A DNA stretch of 21,079 nucleotides from an uncultured Eubacteriales bacterium (GTDB taxonomy: Bacteria > Bacillota > Clostridia > Oscillospirales > Acutalibacteraceae). The stretch is from NCBI GenBank assembly GCA_934675165.1, contig CAKUPP010000020.1:1-21079 (forward strand). Direction: 5' to 3'. Each line of letters starts with the position of its first letter. Position 1 is the stretch's first letter. Below, in pieces: positions 1-7,242 of the stretch. Below the pieces are notes generated by a model. It did no database searches. It was not told where the DNA came from and was given only the letters and a program-made list of their open reading frames with translations. The position numbers and the translations under genes were made by a program.

Positions 1-500
1 TCTGTTCCATCGTCAGTTTTGGGTAATTTTTTAAGCTCAAGCAAATCAACTTCTAAAAGATCCGTAAACATGGAGTTGTCTTTTTCATCTCTCATATTGT
101 ATTTATGAAAATATCTTCCATCTTCAGTTATGTTATGCTCTGCTGCAATTATTACACTTACGCTTTTTTTGATGTCTTTGTACTTAAACCCATCGCAACT
201 TTGATCTTTTACCATATTAGCAAGATATACTATGATCCTTTGCTCTAGTATTGGTGAACGTTTAACCTGCATCTCTACGTCGATAATATTTGATTTCGTT
301 TTGACTTTTATATCTAAAATATATTCACCGTCTAAAGGTGAACCTTTTCGGGTATGCGTATCTAAAAATTCCAAATCATCAAATTCTTCATCAGGAATAT
401 TTAATATGCACTTCAAAAAATCAGCCATACAACTTTTATTTCGTGTAAATATTTCTTTAAATACTTTGTCATTTGTTTTACTTAATAATTCACGTTTCAT
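1..500 (-). CDS. Rpn-type PD-(D/E)XK nuclease / putative transposase, 5' part (runs off the left edge)
   Basis: The reading frame starts at base 500 and is open to the window edge, giving about 166 residues of a protein that normally has roughly 280-320. The N-terminus reads MKRELLSKTNDKVFKEIF, typical of PDDEXK_2 (Rpn) proteins. The nuclease core is visible as D63 in YILDIK and E76/Q78 in DVEMQ, followed by the YLANMV and AEHNITEDGRYFHKYN stretches usual in this family. These enzymes are DNA endonucleases linked to recombination and are often multicopy in host-associated genomes. The start at 500 has a GGGAG ribosome site. An in-frame ATG at 527 is less likely, because it would sit at the predicted transcription start. 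A second member of the family lies at the right edge on the same strand. Family call is firm; activity is inferred. Confidence 0.88.
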   Translation of the reverse strand, partial: MKRELLSKTNDKVFKEIFTRNKSCMADFLKCILNIPDEEFDDLEFLDTHTRKGSPLDGEYILDIKVKTKSNIIDVEMQVKRSPILEQRIIVYLANMVKDQSCDGFKYKDIKKSVSVIIAAEHNITEDGRYFHKYNMRDEKDNSMFTDLLEVDLLELKKLPKTDDGT

Positions 501-531
501 CCAGATCACTCCCGTATCATTTTCCATAGTA

Positions 532-560
532 ACTATACCATATTTTCTTTAATATTTCAA
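532..560 (-). promoter_or_regulatory. Sigma-A promoter of the left Rpn gene
   Basis: On the minus strand, TTGAAA (555-560) and TATAGT (532-537) are separated by 17 bases, with TGG just before the -10 (extended -10). The predicted transcript starts near 526, a short distance before the ATG at 500, which supports that start codon. Confidence 0.6.
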
Positions 561-575
561 ATTTAATTAAATTTG
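558..575. repeat. 18-bp perfect palindrome overlapping the -35 box
   Basis: CAAATTTAATTAAATTTG is its own reverse complement and overlaps the -35 box of the Rpn promoter by three bases. It could be an operator, but it is pure A/T inside its outer C and G, so chance is possible in this AT-rich DNA. Confidence 0.35.
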
Positions 576-710
576 TAACAAATGATAATTACAAGTTTAT
601 AATTTCAAATTTTCATATATTTTTTAAAAATATTGGTCTAAAAAAATTAAAGAAACACCAAACACTGCACTTACACACACGAACATTTAAGACAACGTGT
701 AATATTTGCA

Positions 711-750
711 AAAAAATAGAGCTGTTATTTTTTGACCTACAACAACTCTA
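711..750 (-). terminator. Rho-independent terminator of the glycosyl operon
   Basis: Read on the minus strand, TAGAGTTGTT and AACAGCTCTA pair over 10 bases with one G-U pair across a 14-base loop, followed by a run of Ts (711-716). It lies 38 bases after the UGM stop codon. The rest of the 288-base gene-free stretch 501-788 holds only the Rpn promoter and AT-rich sequence in which I see nothing else. Confidence 0.8.
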
Positions 751-788
751 CTTTTCACACTACTTATCAAACAAACTTTTTATAAACA

Positions 789-2000
789 TCACTCTTCACA
801 AAAAATTTTTTCAGTTAATTTCAGAGTATTTTCAATAACCTTATCCATATCAAAATATTTGTACTCACCTAACCTGCCACAAAAAATCACATTTTTCTCT
901 TTTTTTGCAAGAGATTTATATTTTTCATAAAGACTAGTATTGTTTAAATCATTAACAGGATAATAAGGCTCATTTTTATCACTATACTTGACTGGATATT
1001 CCCTTGTTATAACTGTTTTAGGTTGATCCCCAAATTCAAAGTGTTTGTGTTCTATTATTCTTGTAAACGGCACTTCACGTTGAGTATAGTTGACAACCGC
1101 ATTGCCCTGATAATTATCTTTATCAACAATTTCGGTTTCAAACCTTAAACTTCTATACTCAAGTTTACCAAATTTATAATTATAAAATCGATCTATTTCG
1201 CCTGTATAAATAATTTTTGTAGACACATTAGAATTTTTCTTTATAAACTCAAAATAGTCTGTATTTAGCAAAACATCTGATCCTTCAAGCATTTTTTTAA
1301 TTATTTGAGTATAACCACCAACAGGGATTCCTTGATATCTATCGTTAAAATAATTATTATTGTAAGTAAACCTTACGGGAAGCCTCTTGATTATAAATGT
1401 GGGCAAATCCTTACACTCTCGTCCCCACTGTTTTTCAGTATAACCTTTTATCAATTTTTCGTAAACATCTATTCCAACTAAACTGATAGCTTGTTCTTCC
1501 AGATTTTTAGGGCAAATAATTTTACTTCCTTTAACTTGAGATTCAATGATTTCTTTGGCTTCATCTGGAGACGTAATATTCCACATCTTATTAAAAGTAT
1601 TCATATTAAAAGGAAGATTATAAAGTTCATCTTTGTAAACAGCAATAGGAGAATTTATAAAATTATTAAATTCAGCAAACTGGTTTATATACTCCCAAAT
1701 TTTCTTATTATTTGTATGAAAAATATGTGCACCGTATTTATGAACGTTTATCCCTTCAATATTTTCTGTATAAATATTTCCACCAATGTGATTTCTCTTG
1801 TCAATCACCAAACATTTTTTACCCTTTTTGGTTGCCTCGTGCGCAAATACTGCTCCAGAAAGGCCAGTCCCCACTATTAAATAGTCATACTTTGCTGTAC
1901 TTAGTGAAGAATTTTTCGAAACGTCAATTGCATTTGGTACAAGCGAAAAAGCTGTGCATGCTAAGAGTACACTACATAAACCAGCAAAAAATTTTTTCAC
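789..2000 (-). CDS. glf: UDP-galactopyranose mutase with an N-terminal signal peptide
   Basis: The enzyme interconverts UDP-galactopyranose and UDP-galactofuranose using reduced FAD. The FAD-binding fold starts at about residue 38 (YLIVGTGLSG, then VIDKRNHIGGN). Family landmarks follow: HKYGAHIFHTN, GIPVGGYTQIIKKML, FTRIIEHKHFEFG and the C-terminal FCGRLGEYKYFDMDKVI. About 30 residues precede the catalytic domain and look like a Sec signal peptide: MKKFFAG, a hydrophobic run to about residue 21, then a possible cleavage near PNA-ID. The usual enzyme is cytosolic, 370-390 residues, without such an extension; this one is 403. The start is GTG, with GAGGAGGT eight bases upstream. It is the last gene of a three-gene operon, six bases after the preceding stop. 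The family call is certain; export is inferred from the leader. Confidence 0.95.
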   Translation of the reverse strand: MKKFFAGLCSVLLACTAFSLVPNAIDVSKNSSLSTAKYDYLIVGTGLSGAVFAHEATKKGKKCLVIDKRNHIGGNIYTENIEGINVHKYGAHIFHTNNKKIWEYINQFAEFNNFINSPIAVYKDELYNLPFNMNTFNKMWNITSPDEAKEIIESQVKGSKIICPKNLEEQAISLVGIDVYEKLIKGYTEKQWGRECKDLPTFIIKRLPVRFTYNNNYFNDRYQGIPVGGYTQIIKKMLEGSDVLLNTDYFEFIKKNSNVSTKIIYTGEIDRFYNYKFGKLEYRSLRFETEIVDKDNYQGNAVVNYTQREVPFTRIIEHKHFEFGDQPKTVITREYPVKYSDKNEPYYPVNDLNNTSLYEKYKSLAKKEKNVIFCGRLGEYKYFDMDKVIENTLKLTEKIFCEE

Positions 2001-2006
2001 TAAAAC

Positions 2007-3347
2007 TTACCTCCTCAACTTTTTAGATAAATTTTTATAATCGTATAAAAACTTTTCACTGAGGCCACTTTGTATCTGAGGGCCAAATTGATAATGCATT
2101 ACTACAAACCTAGGGTACAAAACATTTCCCTTTTGATTATAGACATAAACTTCATCATCAAATTTTTCGAGACTTGTTTTAAAAGGGCAATTATAGAAAC
2201 TTTTTATAACTTTATCTTTAAGCTCCGGATCAAAAAGTTTATCATAATTTTTCTTCAAAATTCCAAACATACAAATTGATTCTTTGTGATTATCTAAATT
2301 CACCGGCTTCATATTATTATTTATAAATTTAGAAACATTATTTAAAAAATATTCATGAATTTTAGTTGCTTCTTCACCGTCTACATGATAGAAATAAAGA
2401 TCATCAGGAGATTTTTTATTACTATATTCTTCACTTAAAATTTTACTCGGTATCAAACCCGACTTATTATTGTAGTACAGTGAAACTGAATGGTTAACCA
2501 TATTAGGGAAAACACAATTTACGTAAGGGTTATTTAATATATATTCTAAAAACTCATCATACCTCTCAACATCCATGTATACTATGTCATCATCTATTTT
2601 TAAAAAAATATCAAAATCATAATCCAAATAATATTTATAAGCTTCACCCCAATTAAAACATCCCACTCTTTCATTTGTATCAAAAAGTTTTATGTTACTA
2701 TTTTGCGACTCTTCGTAATCCCACAAACCGTCACTGTCATTACCACTATGAATTTTTATTGACTTTATTTCACTATCGTCAATTTTAATCCCCATTATAT
2801 ATCTATCCGCTTTAACACGCAAAACACTATCTTTTATCTCTACTGAAAAATTTTTAAAACTATTTTCGTCCAAAACTTCCAAATTAGCTTCTGTTAAAAA
2901 TTCTCCACAAATACCATCTCTAATTACAGATTTTGTATTATTTTCTCCACCTAAAACTATCTCATAACGATCATTAATCAAAATACATGCATCACTTTTG
3001 GATTTTATTTTCAAATCAATACAATTGTTTTTAATAACAGGTTTAATAACGCGATATTTAGTAAATTTTTTAGACGTCCTGTGTAAGTTTGAAATACTAT
3101 CTAAATACTCAATATCCGATTCGTTATTGGTAAATTGCCAAAAGTGTATTTCGGTTAACTTCCCCTTATCTTTCAAATAATTTAAATACGGCATTAAAAC
3201 TGAAAGATATTTTTTCCTACCGGCAAATATACACGCTACACTTTTAACATTTGATCCAGGATTTAATGCCAATGAAAAAATCGCATTACAAGATAAATTT
3301 ACAAGAAAAATAAATACGGTCAATAAAATTGCCAATTTTCTCTTCAT
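2007..3347 (-). CDS. Secreted glycosyltransferase (GT-A type) with an inserted FA-like domain
   Basis: Probable signal peptide at residues 1-28: MKRK, a hydrophobic run, then cleavage near CNA-IF or SLA-LN. Residues 35-100 resemble the first half of a GT-A transferase (CIFAGRKKYLSVLMPYLNYL, IHFWQFTNN). Residues about 108-212 look like an inserted Methyltransf_FA (farnesoic-acid-methyltransferase) beta-sandwich: SDACILINDRYEIVLGGENN, TKSVIRDG, NFSVEIKDSVLRV, IKSIKIHSGNDSDGLWDYE. The transferase resumes at about 225, with the metal/nucleotide motif LKIDDDIVYMD (D252-D254) and a late HYQFGPQ stretch. The donor and acceptor cannot be read from sequence. The ATG start has only a weak GTAGGT site, which overlaps the end of the upstream gene, so translation is probably coupled. 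The transferase call is good; the FA-like insert is my recognition by eye. Confidence 0.75.
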   Translation of the reverse strand: MKRKLAILLTVFIFLVNLSCNAIFSLALNPGSNVKSVACIFAGRKKYLSVLMPYLNYLKDKGKLTEIHFWQFTNNESDIEYLDSISNLHRTSKKFTKYRVIKPVIKNNCIDLKIKSKSDACILINDRYEIVLGGENNTKSVIRDGICGEFLTEANLEVLDENSFKNFSVEIKDSVLRVKADRYIMGIKIDDSEIKSIKIHSGNDSDGLWDYEESQNSNIKLFDTNERVGCFNWGEAYKYYLDYDFDIFLKIDDDIVYMDVERYDEFLEYILNNPYVNCVFPNMVNHSVSLYYNNKSGLIPSKILSEEYSNKKSPDDLYFYHVDGEEATKIHEYFLNNVSKFINNNMKPVNLDNHKESICMFGILKKNYDKLFDPELKDKVIKSFYNCPFKTSLEKFDDEVYVYNQKGNVLYPRFVVMHYQFGPQIQSGLSEKFLYDYKNLSKKLRR

Positions 3348-3351
3348 ACAA

Positions 3352-4782
3352 TCAACCTACTTTTAAAAATTTAAACTTTTGCGCATCAGTGTCATTGTCT
3401 TCCCAACACTGTATATTAGTTCCATTTTTTGTTTTAGCTCCAGATACATCCATAGCCAAAAAGTTACAACGCGAAATCACTTTAAAACACTTATTACCAC
3501 ACGAAATTATATACCATTTCTGAGCTGCAGTTTTATTTTTTTCATACTGCCATATTTCTGTACCAAAGTCTCGACTCGCCAATTTCACGTCAACCATTTT
3601 TCCAGAACAAACTGCTTCAATTGTGTAGTAGCCATCATTGTGACGCCTTATTTTAAATTTTTGCGCATCAGTAGAATTACTATCCCATAATTGCACTTTT
3701 GCTTCATTTTCATCCGAAGCATTATTTATATCTACACATTTATTTTCATCTAAACAACTCACTATTTTGTATATACCACTTTTCAGTGGAACTTTTTTGC
3801 CACACTTAGCTGCTATTTTTAAACAATTTATTTCGTTTTGTATTTCTTTTGGACACTGCTCAACTACTTTGTCGTTATAAACGTCATCTCCAAAATAATC
3901 TAAGATTTCCTGGGCATAATCTAAACTTATATCATGATATTGGCTTGCCCAACGAATCAATACAAAAAGCAAAATACTTTCTTGCCCTTTTATACAATTT
4001 CCTTTTCTCCAACTATCACATACCTCTTTAAGCATTTTATAACTGTTTATAAATATATCATCAAATGTCATTTTAGAAAGAGCACCCGCTCGTATTCTAT
4101 AATTGTAAAATGTTGCCGGAATCGATTTTATTGCCTTAGCGCGCCCCATAACCGAATACGTAAAGCATGTATCATCAGCAGGACGTATACCGGGAACAAA
4201 CCTTACATTGTCTTTTTGAATTATATTCGCCTTAAACAAATTCTCCCAAACATAAACTCCATACGTTTTATCCCAATATTCTTTTAGAGAAACAACCAAT
4301 CCGTCACTTAAATCCAAATCATTTTTATGACTATCTTTACCATCATCAAACATCCTGTGTTCAAAGTGAATTACATCAACATTATCTTTTTTTGCATATT
4401 TATACGCAATTTCATAAGTATTAAGTTCCAAATAATCGTCTGGATCTACAAAAGCAATATACTCTCCTTTAGCCATATCTAATCCTGCATTACGTGCTTT
4501 TTGCACACCTGCATTTTTCTGATGTACAACTATAATTCTGTCATCTTTTTTAGCATACTCATCTAAAATGGTACCGGAATTATCCAGGGAGCCGTCATCA
4601 ATACAAATAATCTCTATATCTTTTAAAGTTTGATTAACTAAACTTTCCATACATTCTCTCAACCAAGGCTCAACATTATACACCGGAACTATCACAGAAA
4701 CTTTAGGTTTCGTTTCGTTAAATGCTGCTGCTGTTAATGAAAAACTCAATAGTAATAATACAAAATTTAAAAACCGCTTCAA
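3352..4782 (-). CDS. Secreted GT2 glycosyltransferase fused to a ricin B-type lectin domain
   Basis: Three parts are visible. A signal peptide covers residues 1-20 (MKRFLNFVLLLLSFSLTAAA, then FNE). A GT2 catalytic domain covers about 27-240, with PKVSVIVPVYNVEPWL, IICIDDGSLDNSG, the QKNAGVQKARNAG stretch and the DPDD metal motif at 113-116. A ricin B lectin-like beta-trefoil at 333-476 has three repeats ending in LWDSNSTDAQKFKI, IWQYEKNKTAAQKW and CWEDNDTDAQKFKF. GT2 enzymes normally use cytosolic nucleotide sugars, so a signal peptide on a soluble one is odd; the lectin part would bind a glycan acceptor. The start is TTG, seven bases after a strong AGGAGGG. It is the first gene of the operon, followed four bases later by the second transferase. 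Domain calls are firm; secretion and target are inferred. Confidence 0.93.
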   Translation of the reverse strand: MKRFLNFVLLLLSFSLTAAAFNETKPKVSVIVPVYNVEPWLRECMESLVNQTLKDIEIICIDDGSLDNSGTILDEYAKKDDRIIVVHQKNAGVQKARNAGLDMAKGEYIAFVDPDDYLELNTYEIAYKYAKKDNVDVIHFEHRMFDDGKDSHKNDLDLSDGLVVSLKEYWDKTYGVYVWENLFKANIIQKDNVRFVPGIRPADDTCFTYSVMGRAKAIKSIPATFYNYRIRAGALSKMTFDDIFINSYKMLKEVCDSWRKGNCIKGQESILLFVLIRWASQYHDISLDYAQEILDYFGDDVYNDKVVEQCPKEIQNEINCLKIAAKCGKKVPLKSGIYKIVSCLDENKCVDINNASDENEAKVQLWDSNSTDAQKFKIRRHNDGYYTIEAVCSGKMVDVKLASRDFGTEIWQYEKNKTAAQKWYIISCGNKCFKVISRCNFLAMDVSGAKTKNGTNIQCWEDNDTDAQKFKFLKVG

Positions 4783-5060
4783 TAAAATCCCTCCTAAAAT
4801 TTTTATTTAATTTGCCACTACGATACTCCTTTCGCATTTTGTCAATAAATTAATTTTAATTTCTTTTATAATATAAGTAAATATTTAAAATTTAGAAATC
4901 TGTCAAAAATAATTGTGATATATAAACAAATTTTAAATATAAAAATATCTCTAAAAACAACTGGTTCATACATTAAAAAACTGTATACTTCAAAGGTATT
5001 TGCAAATAAATTTTATTTTTATAAAAAGATGTTAATAAGTAAACTTTAGTGCCCATCATC
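4783..5060 (-). promoter_or_regulatory. Gene-free stretch upstream of the glycosyl operon, promoter uncertain
   Basis: Two good -35-like TTGACA hexamers lie on the minus strand (4901-4906 and 4840-4845). The first has only TATTTA at 17-base spacing (4878-4883), and the second has only CGTAGT. A minimal GTG-GCA-AAT-TAA reading frame preceded by AAAGGAG lies just downstream of the second. I cannot choose the real promoter. I see no clear terminator for the gene that ends at 5061. Confidence 0.35.
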
Positions 5061-6992
5061 CTAAATATTAAGATTATTTCTTTTTCCTTTTCCTTTTTTA
5101 CCTTTTCTGATTTTATTTTTTTCTGAAAATGACAGTGCTTTTGCCTTTATTGTTCTTGTACGGCTAGAAATACTCTCTTTGAGTTTAGAAGCAGTATGCG
5201 AAACTGTTGAAGTAAGCTTGTGAAATTCAACATCTGCTGTAGTATTTGACATTTTTCTTTTGACTTTTTCAAAATTTTTCACAATTGCTTTGTCTAAATT
5301 AAGTGCTTTTACCACTTGCATAACTACACTCGCTATACCAACAATAGTAAGCATAGAACTCACCAATCCCGAAATTGCAGGCAATGCACTAGGTAATTCG
5401 AGCTCCATTCCAGGGTGATCACCTGCATTCCAATAAAACCACGCTGTACCATCTGATGCATTCATCGTCTTTCGAGCTAAATTGTTTTTACATTCTAGTA
5501 TTAAAAGGTCATACTTTTTTAATAAAGGAGTAATGTCACTATTAATACTGAACTCTACGTTATTGCATATCAACTCATAAGTCTTCAGGCATATAAGTAA
5601 CTTAATATTATCATTATCTTCTTCACCAATTTTGCCTTTTATTTTTTCATAAAGGCTTCCTTCAATTTTGTCTGCTTTCATACCCTCTTTATCTAGCTTT
5701 ATTTCAACTTTCGGTAATACTGATTCCGAAATTGTTTTAGCTTTAGTCATTATATCATCAATTGTTTCTGAAGCAACCTCTTGTCCACCATTATTCTCTA
5801 TATTTGAGTTATTATACTCATCTACAAGTACCTTTAAATTATCAATCCTTTTTTCAATTTTTTCATTACAATCTTTTACTTCTTTTAATTTTTTTTTCAC
5901 AAAACTTTCTGAAATGCTATCTGCAGCATCCAGAATATAATCAATAATCTTTGTATAACTTCCAACCAATGTATTATACTTGCGAAGAAGTTCGCTATAA
6001 GTAACAATAGCATCGCCAGCAACATCATTATCTGATTCATTAGTATTCTTAGTCTTTAAAATACTTTCTGATAAATCTTTCCCAATTTCCTTAATACCTA
6101 AAAAATCTTTTAATGTACTGTTTGATTGTATGTTTGATTGTAATTTTTTGGCCCCTTCAACCACATTACTATAATCTTTTTTGCTTTCATCATTATAAAA
6201 TTGCTCAGTTTTTGTACTTGTCGTTTCAGGCAACACATCAACAATAAATTCAAAATTTTTAATAACTCTATTGTAATATACCTCAGCTTTTTTTGTTGAT
6301 TTCTTTAGGTTGTTATAACTAATTAAACATGATTCGGCATATTTACGCTTTAAATTGTCTAATGTATTCGTCACCGTAGATTTATCTTGTCCATAAAAAA
6401 TATCATCTATGTCACTCTTTAATCCATTCAAATTAACTGATTTATTACCAAAAATTCTGTTCGCACCGTCTACACAGTTATATTCTTCACCAACAAGTGC
6501 AAACTCTCTTTTATCATTACTATACTTTTTATACAATTTTCCCATCTTTACTTTTCCACAACGAACTGTTGGCCATAGTTTTTTCAAAATAGTTTGGCAT
6601 ATCAAAACATCATAAACAGACATTTGAATACATTTTTTACTTAGATACTTTTTTAATTTGTCAGAATAAATACCAAATTCAGTTTTTTTACCAGATGTAC
6701 TTGTAGTATATGACGGAATGCACTTGGACAAATCACTTATGCTAGGACCATCTTTATTACTCTCACGCAATGATTGGGCCTTAAAATCACCAATTTTACC
6801 ATCCACTTCACTTTTGTTAAATCTGGGAGGGACTTTGCCTGTATTGTTTGTATCATTTGCTAATTTTTCCAGTTTGTTTACATAGTCAAAAACTTTAATC
6901 CAATGCATTGTTTGATCATAAAGCTTATTGGCTATTTTTTGAGCTCTTCTTTTTTGCTTATTATCGAGCGTAAAATTCGATGTTTCAGACAT
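5061..6992 (-). CDS. Unrecognised 643-residue protein with one hydrophobic segment and a basic tail
   Basis: I do not recognise this protein. It has no signal peptide. Most of it is Lys/Glu/Asp/Asn-rich and looks largely alpha-helical, with coiled-coil-like stretches in the middle (for example KKLKEVKDCNEKIEKRID). A strongly hydrophobic segment near residue 550 (PAISGLVSSMLTIVGIASVV) could span or insert into a membrane. After it comes a Ser/Thr/Lys-rich region and a very basic end (KIRKGKKGKGKR), which could bind nucleic acid or act as a nuclear-localisation-like signal in a host. The start is taken as the second ATG (base 6992), eight bases after AGGGGG; the ATG at 6998 is too close to it. 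It has its own strong promoter and follows the IpgD-like phosphatase gene, so an effector role is conceivable but unproven. Confidence 0.7.
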   Translation of the reverse strand: MSETSNFTLDNKQKRRAQKIANKLYDQTMHWIKVFDYVNKLEKLANDTNNTGKVPPRFNKSEVDGKIGDFKAQSLRESNKDGPSISDLSKCIPSYTTSTSGKKTEFGIYSDKLKKYLSKKCIQMSVYDVLICQTILKKLWPTVRCGKVKMGKLYKKYSNDKREFALVGEEYNCVDGANRIFGNKSVNLNGLKSDIDDIFYGQDKSTVTNTLDNLKRKYAESCLISYNNLKKSTKKAEVYYNRVIKNFEFIVDVLPETTSTKTEQFYNDESKKDYSNVVEGAKKLQSNIQSNSTLKDFLGIKEIGKDLSESILKTKNTNESDNDVAGDAIVTYSELLRKYNTLVGSYTKIIDYILDAADSISESFVKKKLKEVKDCNEKIEKRIDNLKVLVDEYNNSNIENNGGQEVASETIDDIMTKAKTISESVLPKVEIKLDKEGMKADKIEGSLYEKIKGKIGEEDNDNIKLLICLKTYELICNNVEFSINSDITPLLKKYDLLILECKNNLARKTMNASDGTAWFYWNAGDHPGMELELPSALPAISGLVSSMLTIVGIASVVMQVVKALNLDKAIVKNFEKVKRKMSNTTADVEFHKLTSTVSHTASKLKESISSRTRTIKAKALSFSEKNKIRKGKKGKGKRNNLNI

Positions 6993-7028
6993 ATACATCG
7001 CCCCCTAAAAAAATATTATTTTGGGTAT

Positions 7029-7057
7029 ATTATATAATATTTTAAAAATGTTATCAA
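7029..7057 (-). promoter_or_regulatory. Strong sigma-A promoter of the 643-residue protein gene
   Basis: On the minus strand, TTGATA (7052-7057) and TATAAT (7029-7034) are separated by exactly 17 bases. This makes the gene a transcription unit separate from the phosphatase gene, which is closed by its own terminator. Confidence 0.75.
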
Positions 7058-7130
7058 GTGTTTTGTTTTTTAAATAGCAAAAATAATATCAACTTACAAT
7101 TATGTGCGATATACACAAATAATAAAAAAT

Positions 7131-7172
7131 AACCTCTCCACAGTAGAATAACAAAAACTACTGTAAGAGGTT
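7131..7172 (-). terminator. Rho-independent terminator after the phosphatase gene
   Basis: AACCTCT and ACAGTAG pair with CTACTGT and AGAGGTT (a 14-bp interrupted stem, 11-base loop). T-rich tracts follow on both strands, so it may work both ways. It is 70 bases after the stop codon at 7243. Confidence 0.8.
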
Positions 7173-7242
7173 TTTCATAAATAAAACGTACAAACAACAT
7201 TCAAAAGTGCGAGAAAAAATAGTCAACAAAAATTAATATTTA

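Noticed and set aside
232..552. Plus-strand open frame of 106 codons
   Set aside because: It lies mostly opposite the Rpn nuclease gene, has no ribosome site or family features, and the minus-strand frame has clear nuclease motifs.
1491..2026. Overlapping plus-strand frames opposite the mutase
   Set aside because: They are shadows of the glf gene in AT-rich DNA; the translations are Phe/Ile/Asn-rich without motifs.
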